A DNA stretch of 13,014 nucleotides from Coprobacillus sp. CAG:605. GTDB taxonomy: Bacteria; Bacillota_I; Bacilli_A; RF39; UBA660. Position 1 is the stretch's first letter; each line of letters starts with the position of its first letter. The translations under genes and the position numbers were made by a program. This document shows, in pieces, positions 7,538 to 12,416 of the stretch. The notes under the pieces were generated by a model. It did no database searches. It saw only the letters and a list, made by a program, of their open reading frames with translations, and was not told the origin of the DNA. The stretch covers positions 12,387 through 25,400 of the forward strand of contig HF998241.1 in assembly GCA_000433255.1 (NCBI GenBank). The letters run 5' to 3'.

Positions 7538-7556
7538 GACCTGTGGGTCTTTTTTC
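7537..7556 (+). terminator. Intrinsic terminator of the CotD-like gene
   Basis: AGACC (7537-7541), loop TGTG, GGTCT (7546-7550), then a long T-rich run. It begins in the stop codon. Confidence 0.75.
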
Positions 7557-7563
7557 TTTTGTA

Positions 7564-7655
7564 TAAAAAAATACACCTAACTTTTGTTAGGTGTATGTGC
7601 TTGTAAGCACCGGAAAAGAGATGATATGAAGAATTATTATCATTTCTTCATATCA
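7564..7655 (-). ncRNA. Orphan antitoxin-like small RNA (~92 nt)
   Basis: Read on the minus strand from the predicted start near 7655. A 12-bp 5' hairpin comes first (7655-7644 with 7633-7622, containing ATGAAG/CTTCAT), then a pyrimidine stretch CTCTTTTCC, a small hairpin GTGCT/AGCAC (7610-7597), and a terminator hairpin of 11 bp (7596-7586 with 7581-7571) followed by T7. The terminator stem core CACCTAAC/GTTAGGTG and the 5' ATGAAG...CTTCAT hairpin are shared with the two antisense RNAs at 7964-8069 and 12146-12250, so the three are related. No toxin reading frame lies opposite this one. Its CTCTTTTCC region could pair with the first toxin's leader. It is convergent to the CotD-like gene, ending about 10 nt from that gene's terminator. 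Confidence 0.6.
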
Positions 7656-7660
7656 GTTAA

Positions 7661-7689
7661 ATAGTATCATAAATATATGATTATGTCAA
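7661..7689 (-). promoter_or_regulatory. Promoter of the orphan small RNA
   Basis: Minus strand: perfect TTGACA (7689-7684), 17-nt spacer, TACTAT (7666-7661) preceded by TGA (extended -10). The start is predicted at ~7654-7655, right at the 5' hairpin. Confidence 0.7.
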
Positions 7690-7753
7690 TTGCAGATTTT
7701 GATATAAATATGATATATTACATCAAAAAGTTAACATATTGTATATTTTACTA

Positions 7754-7782
7754 TTGCTATATATTAATATAAATGGTATACT
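7754..7782 (+). promoter_or_regulatory. Promoter of toxin-like gene A
   Basis: TTGCTA (7754-7759), exactly 17 nt, TATACT (7777-7782) with TGG before it (extended -10). The same elements and spacing occur in copy B. A palindrome TATATTAATATA (7760-7771) sits in the spacer. The predicted start is ~7789. Confidence 0.75.
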
Positions 7783-7803
7783 TTTAGTGGAAGTATCCAA
7801 TAG

Positions 7804-7849
7804 TTGGTGTGTTACCTCTAATCTGTGCATAGCACTAGAAAAGAGGTGG
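7804..7849 (+). promoter_or_regulatory. Leader structure hiding the Shine-Dalgarno of toxin-like gene A
   Basis: CCTCTAATCT (7815-7824) pairs with AGAAAAGAGG (7837-7846, one 2x2 A-A internal loop), closing over an inner hairpin GTGC-ATA-GCAC (7825-7835). The 3' arm is the ribosome binding site AGAGGTGG (7842-7849), so it would be masked. The segment 7803-7816 (GTTGG, T, GTGTTACC) is also complementary to the mRNA 3' end at 8007-8019. The same folds are possible in copy B with compensating base changes. Confidence 0.7.
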
Positions 7850-7854
7850 ACTTT

Positions 7855-7956
7855 ATGAACTCAAAAGAAATTATTCTATTATATTTTTTGAAAATTTTAG
7901 ATAAAATCTTAGATTTTATAAAACTTGTCTTCCTTTTAGCTTTTTTAAGAGGCTAG
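7855..7956 (+). CDS. Small hydrophobic peptide, candidate type I toxin (copy A)
   Basis: 33 residues, ATG 5 nt after the strong Shine-Dalgarno AGAGGTGG. Starts MNSKEIILLYFLKI, continues with Asp/Lys spaced three to four residues apart (D16, K17, D20, K23) among Ile/Leu/Phe, and ends with a hydrophobic stretch (LVFLLAF) and Arg32. It could form a membrane-inserted or strongly amphipathic helix, as type I toxins and phenol-soluble-modulin-like peptides do. The paralogue at 12035 is identical at 21 of 33 positions, and nearly all changes are swaps among Leu, Ile, Val, Phe and Ala. Codons differ silently even in the identical N-terminus. This supports real coding. A convergent antisense RNA covers the 3' untranslated region. 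I recognise no named family, and toxicity is inference from the architecture. Confidence 0.75.
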   Translation: MNSKEIILLYFLKILDKILDFIKLVFLLAFLRG

Positions 7957-7963
7957 GAATGGC

Positions 7964-8069
7964 AAAAAAACGCACCTAACTACTGTTAGGTGCAAACCAT
8001 TAAATTGGTAACACCCAACATGCAAAAATTGGGTATTTCCTTTTTTATTATATGAAGTTTCCTTCATCT
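7964..8069 (-). ncRNA. Convergent antisense RNA, candidate antitoxin (copy A)
   Basis: A ~105-nt minus-strand RNA. Start predicted ~8069 from TTGACT/TAATAT. 5' hairpin ATGAAG-GAAA-CTTCAT (8067-8052), middle region complementary to the toxin mRNA terminator stem, and terminator hairpin GCACCTAAC/GTTAGGTGC (7993-7985 with 7980-7972) followed by G and T7 (7970-7964). The terminator ends 8 bases past the toxin stop codon, so the RNA overlaps the toxin mRNA only in its 3' untranslated region (~80 nt), as RatA does for TxpA and SR4 for BsrG in Bacillus subtilis. Confidence 0.72.
8007..8046 (+). terminator. Terminator of toxin-like mRNA A
   Basis: ACCCAA (8013-8018) pairs with TTGGGT (8029-8034), extendable outward by G-C and A-T pairs with mismatches. 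TTTCC and T6 (8041-8046) follow. The 5' arm overlaps the stretch that can pair with the mRNA leader. Confidence 0.6.
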
Positions 8070-8075
8070 ATATAC

Positions 8076-8104
8076 ATATTAACATAAATATATCTTAAAG
8101 TCAA
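8076..8104 (-). promoter_or_regulatory. Promoter of antisense RNA A
   Basis: Minus strand: TTGACT (8104-8099), 17-nt spacer, TAATAT (8081-8076) preceded by TGT (extended -10). Confidence 0.75.
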
Positions 8105-8136
8105 GTATTCTGAAAATAAACATAAGATGAAAATGC

Positions 8137-8177
8137 TTTACTTTATAAAATAATAACTTATAATATTTACTTGGAGG
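8137..8177 (+). promoter_or_regulatory. Promoter and ribosome binding site of the 255-residue hypothetical
   Basis: TTTACT (8137-8142), 16-nt spacer, perfect TATAAT (8159-8164), then GGAGG (8173-8177) 8 nt before ATG 8186. Confidence 0.6.
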
Positions 8178-8185
8178 TTAACTAG

Positions 8186-8953
8186 ATGAACGATAATGAA
8201 AATAAAAACTTAATTATAAGTAAGAAAGAACTTGAAGACTTACAAGAAATGTTTAAAGAAAGAGATGAAATAAAAGCTAAATTAGATATGACGGAATTAA
8301 ACTTAAAAAGAAAAATTCTTGCTACTCATAAACGTAAGTTAAAGAAAGTGATTTTGGAAATAGAGAATGCCCAAAACAAGTTAGAAAAATTAGAAAATGA
8401 ATTTAAAAATACAATTAGATTATATGCTTCGATGGCTAATGAAGAAGATAGCTCTTTAGAAATTAATTCTTTAGTTATAGGGAAAAAGGTAATTGAAAAA
8501 AATCCTGATAATTTCTTCTTATTTAATATTTTAAATCGTAATCGCCATTATGGTTATGGAACACTTGATGATTACGAGGACGAGACATCAAAAGCTATAA
8601 TGTGTCAAATAATCTCACCAGATAGTAATAAATCGTTAGAAAATTTAAGAAAAGAAATGATTAACACAATTAGATATATTAAAACTTTGAAGAGAAAAAT
8701 TAGTGAGCTATGTCAAATTTATGGCCATGAATGGCATTTTGAAAATATCGCCACACGAGAATTTCATTGGCATTTTGATGGCTTTGACTGTCAGTATAAA
8801 TGTGTGTTTTGTGGTAAAGAAGAAAATGTCATTGTTAACGACATTAGCACTATAAAAGACTATCATAACCCAAGTGAAGTTCTAAGTAAGAAAGCTCTAG
8901 ATTTTCAATTAGAAGATTATATAAATATTTATACTAAAACTTTAAAAAAATAA
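8186..8953 (+). CDS. Hypothetical coiled-coil protein with C-terminal Cys/His metal site
   Basis: 255 residues, family not recognised. Residues ~12-80 are highly charged heptad-like helix (KELEDLQEMFKERDEIKAKL, later ILEIENAQNKLEKLENEF), a coiled coil. A less regular region (~85-150) follows, then a second helix (~150-176, LENLRKEMINTIRYIKTLKR), then a compact putative zinc site: Cys176, His181, His184, Cys202, Cys206 and Cys209 in C-x4-H-x2-H ... C-x3-C-x2-CG. C-x-x-CG after an aromatic/His-rich stretch resembles small zinc ribbons in phage and regulatory proteins. No membrane segment or signal is seen. It has its own strong promoter and lies between toxin-like copy A and the P-type ATPase. 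A role in defence or regulation is possible but nothing in the sequence proves it. Confidence 0.7.
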   Translation: MNDNENKNLIISKKELEDLQEMFKERDEIKAKLDMTELNLKRKILATHKRKLKKVILEIENAQNKLEKLENEFKNTIRLYASMANEEDSSLEINSLVIGKKVIEKNPDNFFLFNILNRNRHYGYGTLDDYEDETSKAIMCQIISPDSNKSLENLRKEMINTIRYIKTLKRKISELCQIYGHEWHFENIATREFHWHFDGFDCQYKCVFCGKEENVIVNDISTIKDYHNPSEVLSKKALDFQLEDYINIYTKTLKK

Positions 8954-8997
8954 AATTATTAGTGGGCAGTTTTTCTAACTAAAAATATCTAATTATC

Positions 8998-9043
8998 TTT
9001 AAAACTAAGAAAAAATGTAATATAATTTAAAAGAGTAGAGGGA
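8998..9043 (+). promoter_or_regulatory. Promoter region of the MgtA-type ATPase
   Basis: Perfect TATAAT (9021-9026) with a weak TTTAAA (8998-9003) 17 nt upstream. Shine-Dalgarno AGAGGGA (9037-9043), ATG at 9048. The leader is only ~15 nt, so there is no room for an M-box magnesium riboswitch. Confidence 0.5.
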
Positions 9044-9047
9044 TATT

Positions 9048-11651
9048 ATGAAGTTATTTAAGAAAGATGAATCTAAGACAAATATCAATGAAGATAAAGA
9101 AATTTTAAAGAAATATCAAGGAGAAAGTTTAAAAGATAAAGAGACTATTTTAAAGGAATATCATAGTAATGTTTTAGGACTTAGTAGTAATGAAGCTGGT
9201 AAAAGATTATTAAAAAATGGACGAAATGTTGTTGTGAAAGATGACAACAAAACTTTTTTATATTTTTTGTTAAATGCTTTTAAAGATGAATTCATTATTA
9301 TACTATTAGTGCTTTCGGTAATTAATTTTCTTTTAGGAGATACTTTGGGGTCACTAATCATTATTGTGATTGCTACAATTAGTGCGCTAATTAGATATTT
9401 TCAAGATTATGCGGCTTATAAATTTAATAAAAAATTGAAAAGTAGTATTAGTTCAATGGTAATGGTTATTCGTAATAAAGAGGAAAAAGAGATAAATGTT
9501 TCTAACGTGGTAGTTGGAGATATTATTAAGTTAAATGCTGGAACGATTATACCAGCTGATTTAAGAATAATAGACGCTAAAGATTTATTTTTAGATCAAG
9601 CTGTTTTTACGGGGGAAAGTGTTTTAGTAGAAAAGGTAAGCAAATGTTCTAATCCATACCATGAAATATTTGATATTCCTAATGTGGCATTAATGGGTTC
9701 TTCGGTAGTGTCAGGACTTGGTAGTGGCGTGGTTATAAGTACGGGTTTTGATACATATTTAGGTAAAGTAGGAAATAAGGTTACAACAAAGAAGAGTGAA
9801 ACTAACTTTGATAAAGGTATTAAACAAATAAGTAAGCTTTTAATAAGATATATGATAGTTGTATGTTTAGTGGTAATTGTTATTGACGGGATAATAAAAC
9901 AAAATATAAATGAAGCTATATTGTTTGCCTTATCAGTGGCTGTGGGGATAACTCCAAGTATGCTACCTATGATTTTAAATGTTAATCTAACTAAAGGAAG
10001 TCAGGCGTTAGCTAAGAAAAACACCCTGGTTAAAAAGATTGATGCTATCCAAAATTTAGGGGCAATTGATATTCTTTGTACGGATAAGACGGGAACTTTA
10101 ACAGAGAATAAGATTGTCTTGCAAAAATATATTGATGCTAGAGGTATAGAAAATAAAAGTATTTTAGAGTATGCTTATCTTAATAGTTATTATGGAACGG
10201 GATTAAAGAACTTAGTTGATAGAGCAATTTTAACTTATGGCAAGGAAAATAAGATAGATGAATATATTGAAAAATATGAGAAGATAGATGAGATACCTTT
10301 TGATTATAATCGTAAAAGACAAAGTATTATTGTGAAGAATAGTAAGAGTTATCGTATGATTACTAAGGGAGCTTTAGAAGAAGTATTAAGTGTTTGTACG
10401 AAGATAAAATTAGGTCAAAAGGTTGTTAATATAACAAAGGAACATGAAAATATTATTGAAGATAAAGCTAGGGAAATGGCAGATAATGGTATGCAGGTAA
10501 TCGCCTTGGCTTCGAAAACAAATTGTCTTAATGATAGTTTAGAAAAAGATATGGTTTTTATTGGGTTTGTAGCTTTTTTAGATCCCGCGAAGAAAGATGT
10601 TAAAGCAACATTGAAAAATTTAGCTAGTATAGGTGTTAGAACAAAAATACTTACGGGAGATAATCCTTATGCGACGAAGAATATTTGTAATTTAGTGGGA
10701 CTTCGTACCGATAATATAATGTTAGGAAAAGATATTGATTTATTAAGTGATAGAGAGTTAAAAGAAAAAATCGAAGATGTTAGTGTATTTGCTCGTATGA
10801 ACCCGTTACAAAAAGAAAGGATTGTTAGACTTTATAAAGAACTTGGTCATGTTGTTGGTTATATGGGAGATGGGGTTAATGATGCACCAAGTCTTGCTAC
10901 AGCGGATATTGGTATTTCAGTTAACAGTGCGACTTCGATAGCAAAAGAAGCTAGTGATATTATTATTCTTAAACAAAGTTTGAAAGTTGTTTATGATGGT
11001 GTCATTGAAGGTCGACGTGTCTATGGCAATATAATAAAATATATGAAAATGGCTTTAAGTGCTGATTTTGGTGATGTGTTTAGTATTATGATATCAAGTA
11101 TTTTCTTACCATTCTTACCACTTTTACCTATTCAAATGTTGTTACAAGATTTTATATATGATTTTTCTCAAATTGGTATACCTTATGATAATGTAGATGA
11201 AGAGTTTTTGAAGTATCCTAAGAAGTGGGATACGAAAGATTTGTCGAGATTTATGAAGGCTATGGGGATAACTAGTTCGGTAATTGATTGTTTAGCTTTC
11301 TTAATTTTTTGGTTCGTTTTGGGATATAATAGTGATGGAATGAAGGCGTATTTTCAAACTGCCTGGTTTGTAACTTGTTTAATTACAGAGTTAATGATTA
11401 TTTATAATGTTAGAACAAGTAAGAAGCCTTTTATAGAGTCTAACGCTAGTAAGAAACTTAATGGTTTGATAATTTTAGCTAGTATCTTAACTATATTAAC
11501 ACCAATATTACTTCATAAGATTAAGACTTTTAATTTTGTGGTTTTACCTCCAGTGTTTTATTTATACTTGATAATTTTAGTATTGTTATACTTTGGAATT
11601 GTTTTAGTAATTAAGAAAATATATATTAAGAAGTATAAGGAGTGGTTATAA
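9048..11651 (+). CDS. mgtA: MgtA-type (P3B) magnesium-transporting-like P-type ATPase
   Basis: 867 residues, full length. P-type ATPases of this class use ATP to bring Mg2+ into the cell. Motifs in order: TGES (188-191, dephosphorylation loop), TM4 motif ITPSMLP (301-307), DKTGT with phospho-acceptor Asp346 (346-350), KGA (440-442, nucleotide site), TGDNP (536-540), MGDGVNDAP (606-614). After these, FLPFLPLLPIQMLLQDFIYDFSQ and IPYDNVDEEF are the MgtA-specific C-terminal transmembrane signature, and ten membrane helices are expected. The likeness to E. coli/Salmonella MgtA and MgtB spans nearly the whole chain. Differences: TM4 has Pro-Ser-Met-Leu where MgtA/MgtB have Pro-Glu-Met-Leu, and TM5/TM6 carry Asp673, Asp676 and Asp701 where MgtA has Asn. 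The ion specificity may therefore differ. No M-box precedes it. Confidence 0.9.
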   Translation: MKLFKKDESKTNINEDKEILKKYQGESLKDKETILKEYHSNVLGLSSNEAGKRLLKNGRNVVVKDDNKTFLYFLLNAFKDEFIIILLVLSVINFLLGDTLGSLIIIVIATISALIRYFQDYAAYKFNKKLKSSISSMVMVIRNKEEKEINVSNVVVGDIIKLNAGTIIPADLRIIDAKDLFLDQAVFTGESVLVEKVSKCSNPYHEIFDIPNVALMGSSVVSGLGSGVVISTGFDTYLGKVGNKVTTKKSETNFDKGIKQISKLLIRYMIVVCLVVIVIDGIIKQNINEAILFALSVAVGITPSMLPMILNVNLTKGSQALAKKNTLVKKIDAIQNLGAIDILCTDKTGTLTENKIVLQKYIDARGIENKSILEYAYLNSYYGTGLKNLVDRAILTYGKENKIDEYIEKYEKIDEIPFDYNRKRQSIIVKNSKSYRMITKGALEEVLSVCTKIKLGQKVVNITKEHENIIEDKAREMADNGMQVIALASKTNCLNDSLEKDMVFIGFVAFLDPAKKDVKATLKNLASIGVRTKILTGDNPYATKNICNLVGLRTDNIMLGKDIDLLSDRELKEKIEDVSVFARMNPLQKERIVRLYKELGHVVGYMGDGVNDAPSLATADIGISVNSATSIAKEASDIIILKQSLKVVYDGVIEGRRVYGNIIKYMKMALSADFGDVFSIMISSIFLPFLPLLPIQMLLQDFIYDFSQIGIPYDNVDEEFLKYPKKWDTKDLSRFMKAMGITSSVIDCLAFLIFWFVLGYNSDGMKAYFQTAWFVTCLITELMIIYNVRTSKKPFIESNASKKLNGLIILASILTILTPILLHKIKTFNFVVLPPVFYLYLIILVLLYFGIVLVIKKIYIKKYKEWL

Positions 11652-11680
11652 AGTTCTAAATGGTTGTTTAGGGCTTTTTT
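11651..11680 (+). terminator. Intrinsic terminator of the P-type ATPase gene
   Basis: AAGTTCTAAA (11651-11660) pairs with TTTAGGGCTT (11667-11676, two G-U pairs), loop TGGTTG, then T6. It starts at the stop codon. Confidence 0.75.
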
Positions 11681-11875
11681 CTATATAATGCCATGTGTCA
11701 AAGTAGTAAAAAATATTTAGACGATATAATGAATAGTGCTAATAGTACTTATAGTTGTCCGGTAAAAAATGGCAGCATTCCTATGCTTAGTGAGAGTGCC
11801 TTGGACGATTTAACTTAATCAAATGATAGTGAATTATCAAAAAAATGAAATTTAAATAATGATTGAACAAGTAAT
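11681..11875. other. Intergenic stretch between the ATPase terminator and repeat B, with a doubtful small frame
   Basis: The longest plus-strand frame runs ATG 11693 to TAA 11818 (41 residues, MCQSSKKYLDDIMNSANSTY and onward, ending ALDDLT). It has no Shine-Dalgarno and begins just after the terminator. A TATAAT (11684-11689) lies 3 nt before the ATG, so a leaderless message is not excluded. Local composition (more Ser, Gly and Pro codons) is unlike pure AT-rich spacer, so this could be a relic of a lost gene. The remaining ~55 bases up to repeat B show only short AT-rich dyads. Confidence 0.25.
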
Positions 11876-11928
11876 GATACATATACGATATATTCCTACA
11901 AAAAGTTAGCAAATTGTATATTTTGCTA

Positions 11929-11957
11929 TTGCTATATATTAATATGGCTGGTATACT
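11929..11957 (+). promoter_or_regulatory. Promoter of toxin-like gene B
   Basis: TTGCTA (11929-11934), 17 nt, TATACT (11952-11957) with TGG before it, identical to copy A in both hexamers and spacing. An inverted repeat AGCAAA...TTTGCT sits at ~11908-11927 just upstream and is perfect only in this copy. Confidence 0.75.
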
Positions 11958-11978
11958 TTTAGTGGAAGTACCCAAATA

Positions 11979-12029
11979 GTTGGTGTGTTGCCTCGTTTTG
12001 TGTATGAATATACACTAGAAATGAGGTGG
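11979..12029 (+). promoter_or_regulatory. Leader structure hiding the Shine-Dalgarno of toxin-like gene B
   Basis: CCTCGTTTT (11991-11999) pairs with GAAATGAGG (12018-12026, G-U pairs allowed), closing over GTGTAT-GAAT-ATACAC (12000-12015). The 3' arm contains the ribosome binding site GAGGTGG (12023-12029). Segment 11979-11992 (GTTGG, T, GTGTTGCC) can instead pair with the mRNA 3' region at 12188-12200. Confidence 0.7.
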
Positions 12030-12034
12030 ATTTT

Positions 12035-12136
12035 ATGAACTCAAAAGAAATTATCTTACTTTATTTTCTAAAAATAATAGATAAACTTGTTGATATTATA
12101 AAAATCGCCCTCCTTGTAGTTCTTTTTAGGAATTAA
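12035..12136 (+). CDS. Small hydrophobic peptide, candidate type I toxin (copy B)
   Basis: 33 residues, paralogue of the peptide at 7855. The same first 14 residues (MNSKEIILLYFLKI) are followed by conserved Asp16, Lys17, Asp20, Ile22, Lys23, Leu27 and Arg32. The rest changes almost only within Leu/Ile/Val/Phe/Ala, keeping a helix that is hydrophobic with a charged face in the middle and a fully hydrophobic end (IALLVVLF). Shine-Dalgarno GAGGTGG is 5 nt upstream. The antisense RNA at 12146-12250 begins its overlap just after the stop. Length, hydrophobicity and the antisense partner fit a type I toxin; a secreted amphipathic peptide is the alternative. Confidence 0.75.
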   Translation: MNSKEIILLYFLKIIDKLVDIIKIALLVVLFRN

Positions 12137-12145
12137 AGGATGAGC

Positions 12146-12250
12146 AAAAAAAACACACCTAACTATTGTTAGGTGTAAACCTTAAACGGCAACACCCAAC
12201 ACTCTAAAATTGGGTATTTCCTTTTTTATTGTATGAAGTTTCCTTCATCT
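12146..12250 (-). ncRNA. Convergent antisense RNA, candidate antitoxin (copy B)
   Basis: A ~105-nt minus-strand RNA with the same parts as copy A: 5' hairpin ATGAAG-GAAA-CTTCAT (12248-12233), complement of the toxin mRNA terminator stem, and terminator hairpin ACACCTAAC/GTTAGGTGT (12176-12168 with 12163-12155) followed by G and T8 (12153-12146). Start predicted ~12250. It ends 9-10 nt past the toxin stop codon. Confidence 0.7.
12188..12227 (+). terminator. Terminator of toxin-like mRNA B
   Basis: ACCCAA (12194-12199) pairs with TTGGGT (12210-12215), then TTTCC and T6 (12222-12227). Conserved with copy A apart from the loop. Confidence 0.6.
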
Positions 12251-12256
12251 ATATAC

Positions 12257-12285
12257 ATGGTATCATAAATATATTCTAAAGTCAA
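12257..12285 (-). promoter_or_regulatory. Promoter of antisense RNA B
   Basis: Minus strand: TTGACT (12285-12280), 17-nt spacer, TACCAT (12262-12257) preceded by TGA (extended -10). The -10 matches consensus less well than the copy A promoter (TAATAT). Confidence 0.65.
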
Positions 12286-12369
12286 GTATTCAACAAATAA
12301 ACTTAATACTACATTTTTTAGTGTATAGATATAAAACTTATTAGATAAAAATAAAACAAGGCCATGCTC

Positions 12370-12410
12370 TTTTCAAATCGAAAAAAATTTGCTACAATTA
12401 TAGTGGTGAT
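12370..12410 (+). promoter_or_regulatory. Promoter and compact Shine-Dalgarno of the pilin-like gene
   Basis: TACAAT (12393-12398) with TGC before it (extended -10), then six bases, GGTGAT (12405-12410) and ATG 12417. The -35 is weak (TTTTCA, 12370-12375). Confidence 0.55.
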
Positions 12411-12416
12411 AGTGTT

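Larger units (their letters stand above)
7701..8122 (+). repeat. Direct repeat copy A (toxin-antitoxin module)
   Basis: Alignable almost without gaps to 11876-12304, from about 50 bases upstream of the toxin -35 to just past the antisense promoter. Strongest identity is in the promoter (TTGCTA to TATACT and beyond), AGTGGAAGTA, AGTTGGTGTGTT, GAGGTGGA, the first 14 codons, the CACCTAAC hairpin, the ACCCAA...TTGGGT terminator, the ATGAAGTTTCCTTCAT hairpin and AAAGTCAAGTATTC. Confidence 0.9.
11876..12304 (+). repeat. Direct repeat copy B (toxin-antitoxin module)
   Basis: Second copy of the module at 7701-8122, same orientation, 3.75 kb away. Its differences from copy A are concentrated in hairpin loops, silent codon positions and paired sites that co-vary. 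No terminal inverted repeats or transposase are attached to either copy. Confidence 0.9.

Noticed and set aside
7178..7576. Minus-strand open frame of 132 codons opposite the CotD-like gene
   Set aside because: It overlaps the terminators on both sides. Its composition is the mirror of the His-rich plus-strand gene, and it has no plausible minus-strand promoter or ribosome site.
7626..7664. A 12-codon plus-strand frame (MKNYYHFFISVK) behind AAGAGATGAT at the orphan RNA locus
   Set aside because: No plus-strand promoter lies between the CotD-like terminator and this frame. The sequence is the 12-bp hairpin of the minus-strand RNA, which explains it better, and it has no likeness to the 33-residue peptides.
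8941..8990. Terminator after the 255-residue hypothetical
   Set aside because: Only a weak TTAGT...ACTAA dyad without a good T-run after it; not convincing.
8954..9047. M-box magnesium riboswitch in front of the MgtA-type ATPase
   Set aside because: The predicted leader is about 15 nt and the entire intergenic gap is 94 nt. None of the M-box helices can be drawn.
9161..9361. Minus-strand open frame of 66 codons inside the P-type ATPase
   Set aside because: Lies wholly inside a conserved gene and has no start signals.
11787..11975. Minus-strand open frame of 62 codons over the start of repeat B
   Set aside because: It crosses the toxin promoter and the AT-rich spacer, is not preserved in copy A, and has no Shine-Dalgarno.
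7701..12304. Insertion sequence or CRISPR array as explanation for the repeats
   Set aside because: There are only two long copies, with no terminal inverted repeats, no transposase and no regular short repeat-spacer pattern. The internal promoter/peptide/antisense structure accounts for them.
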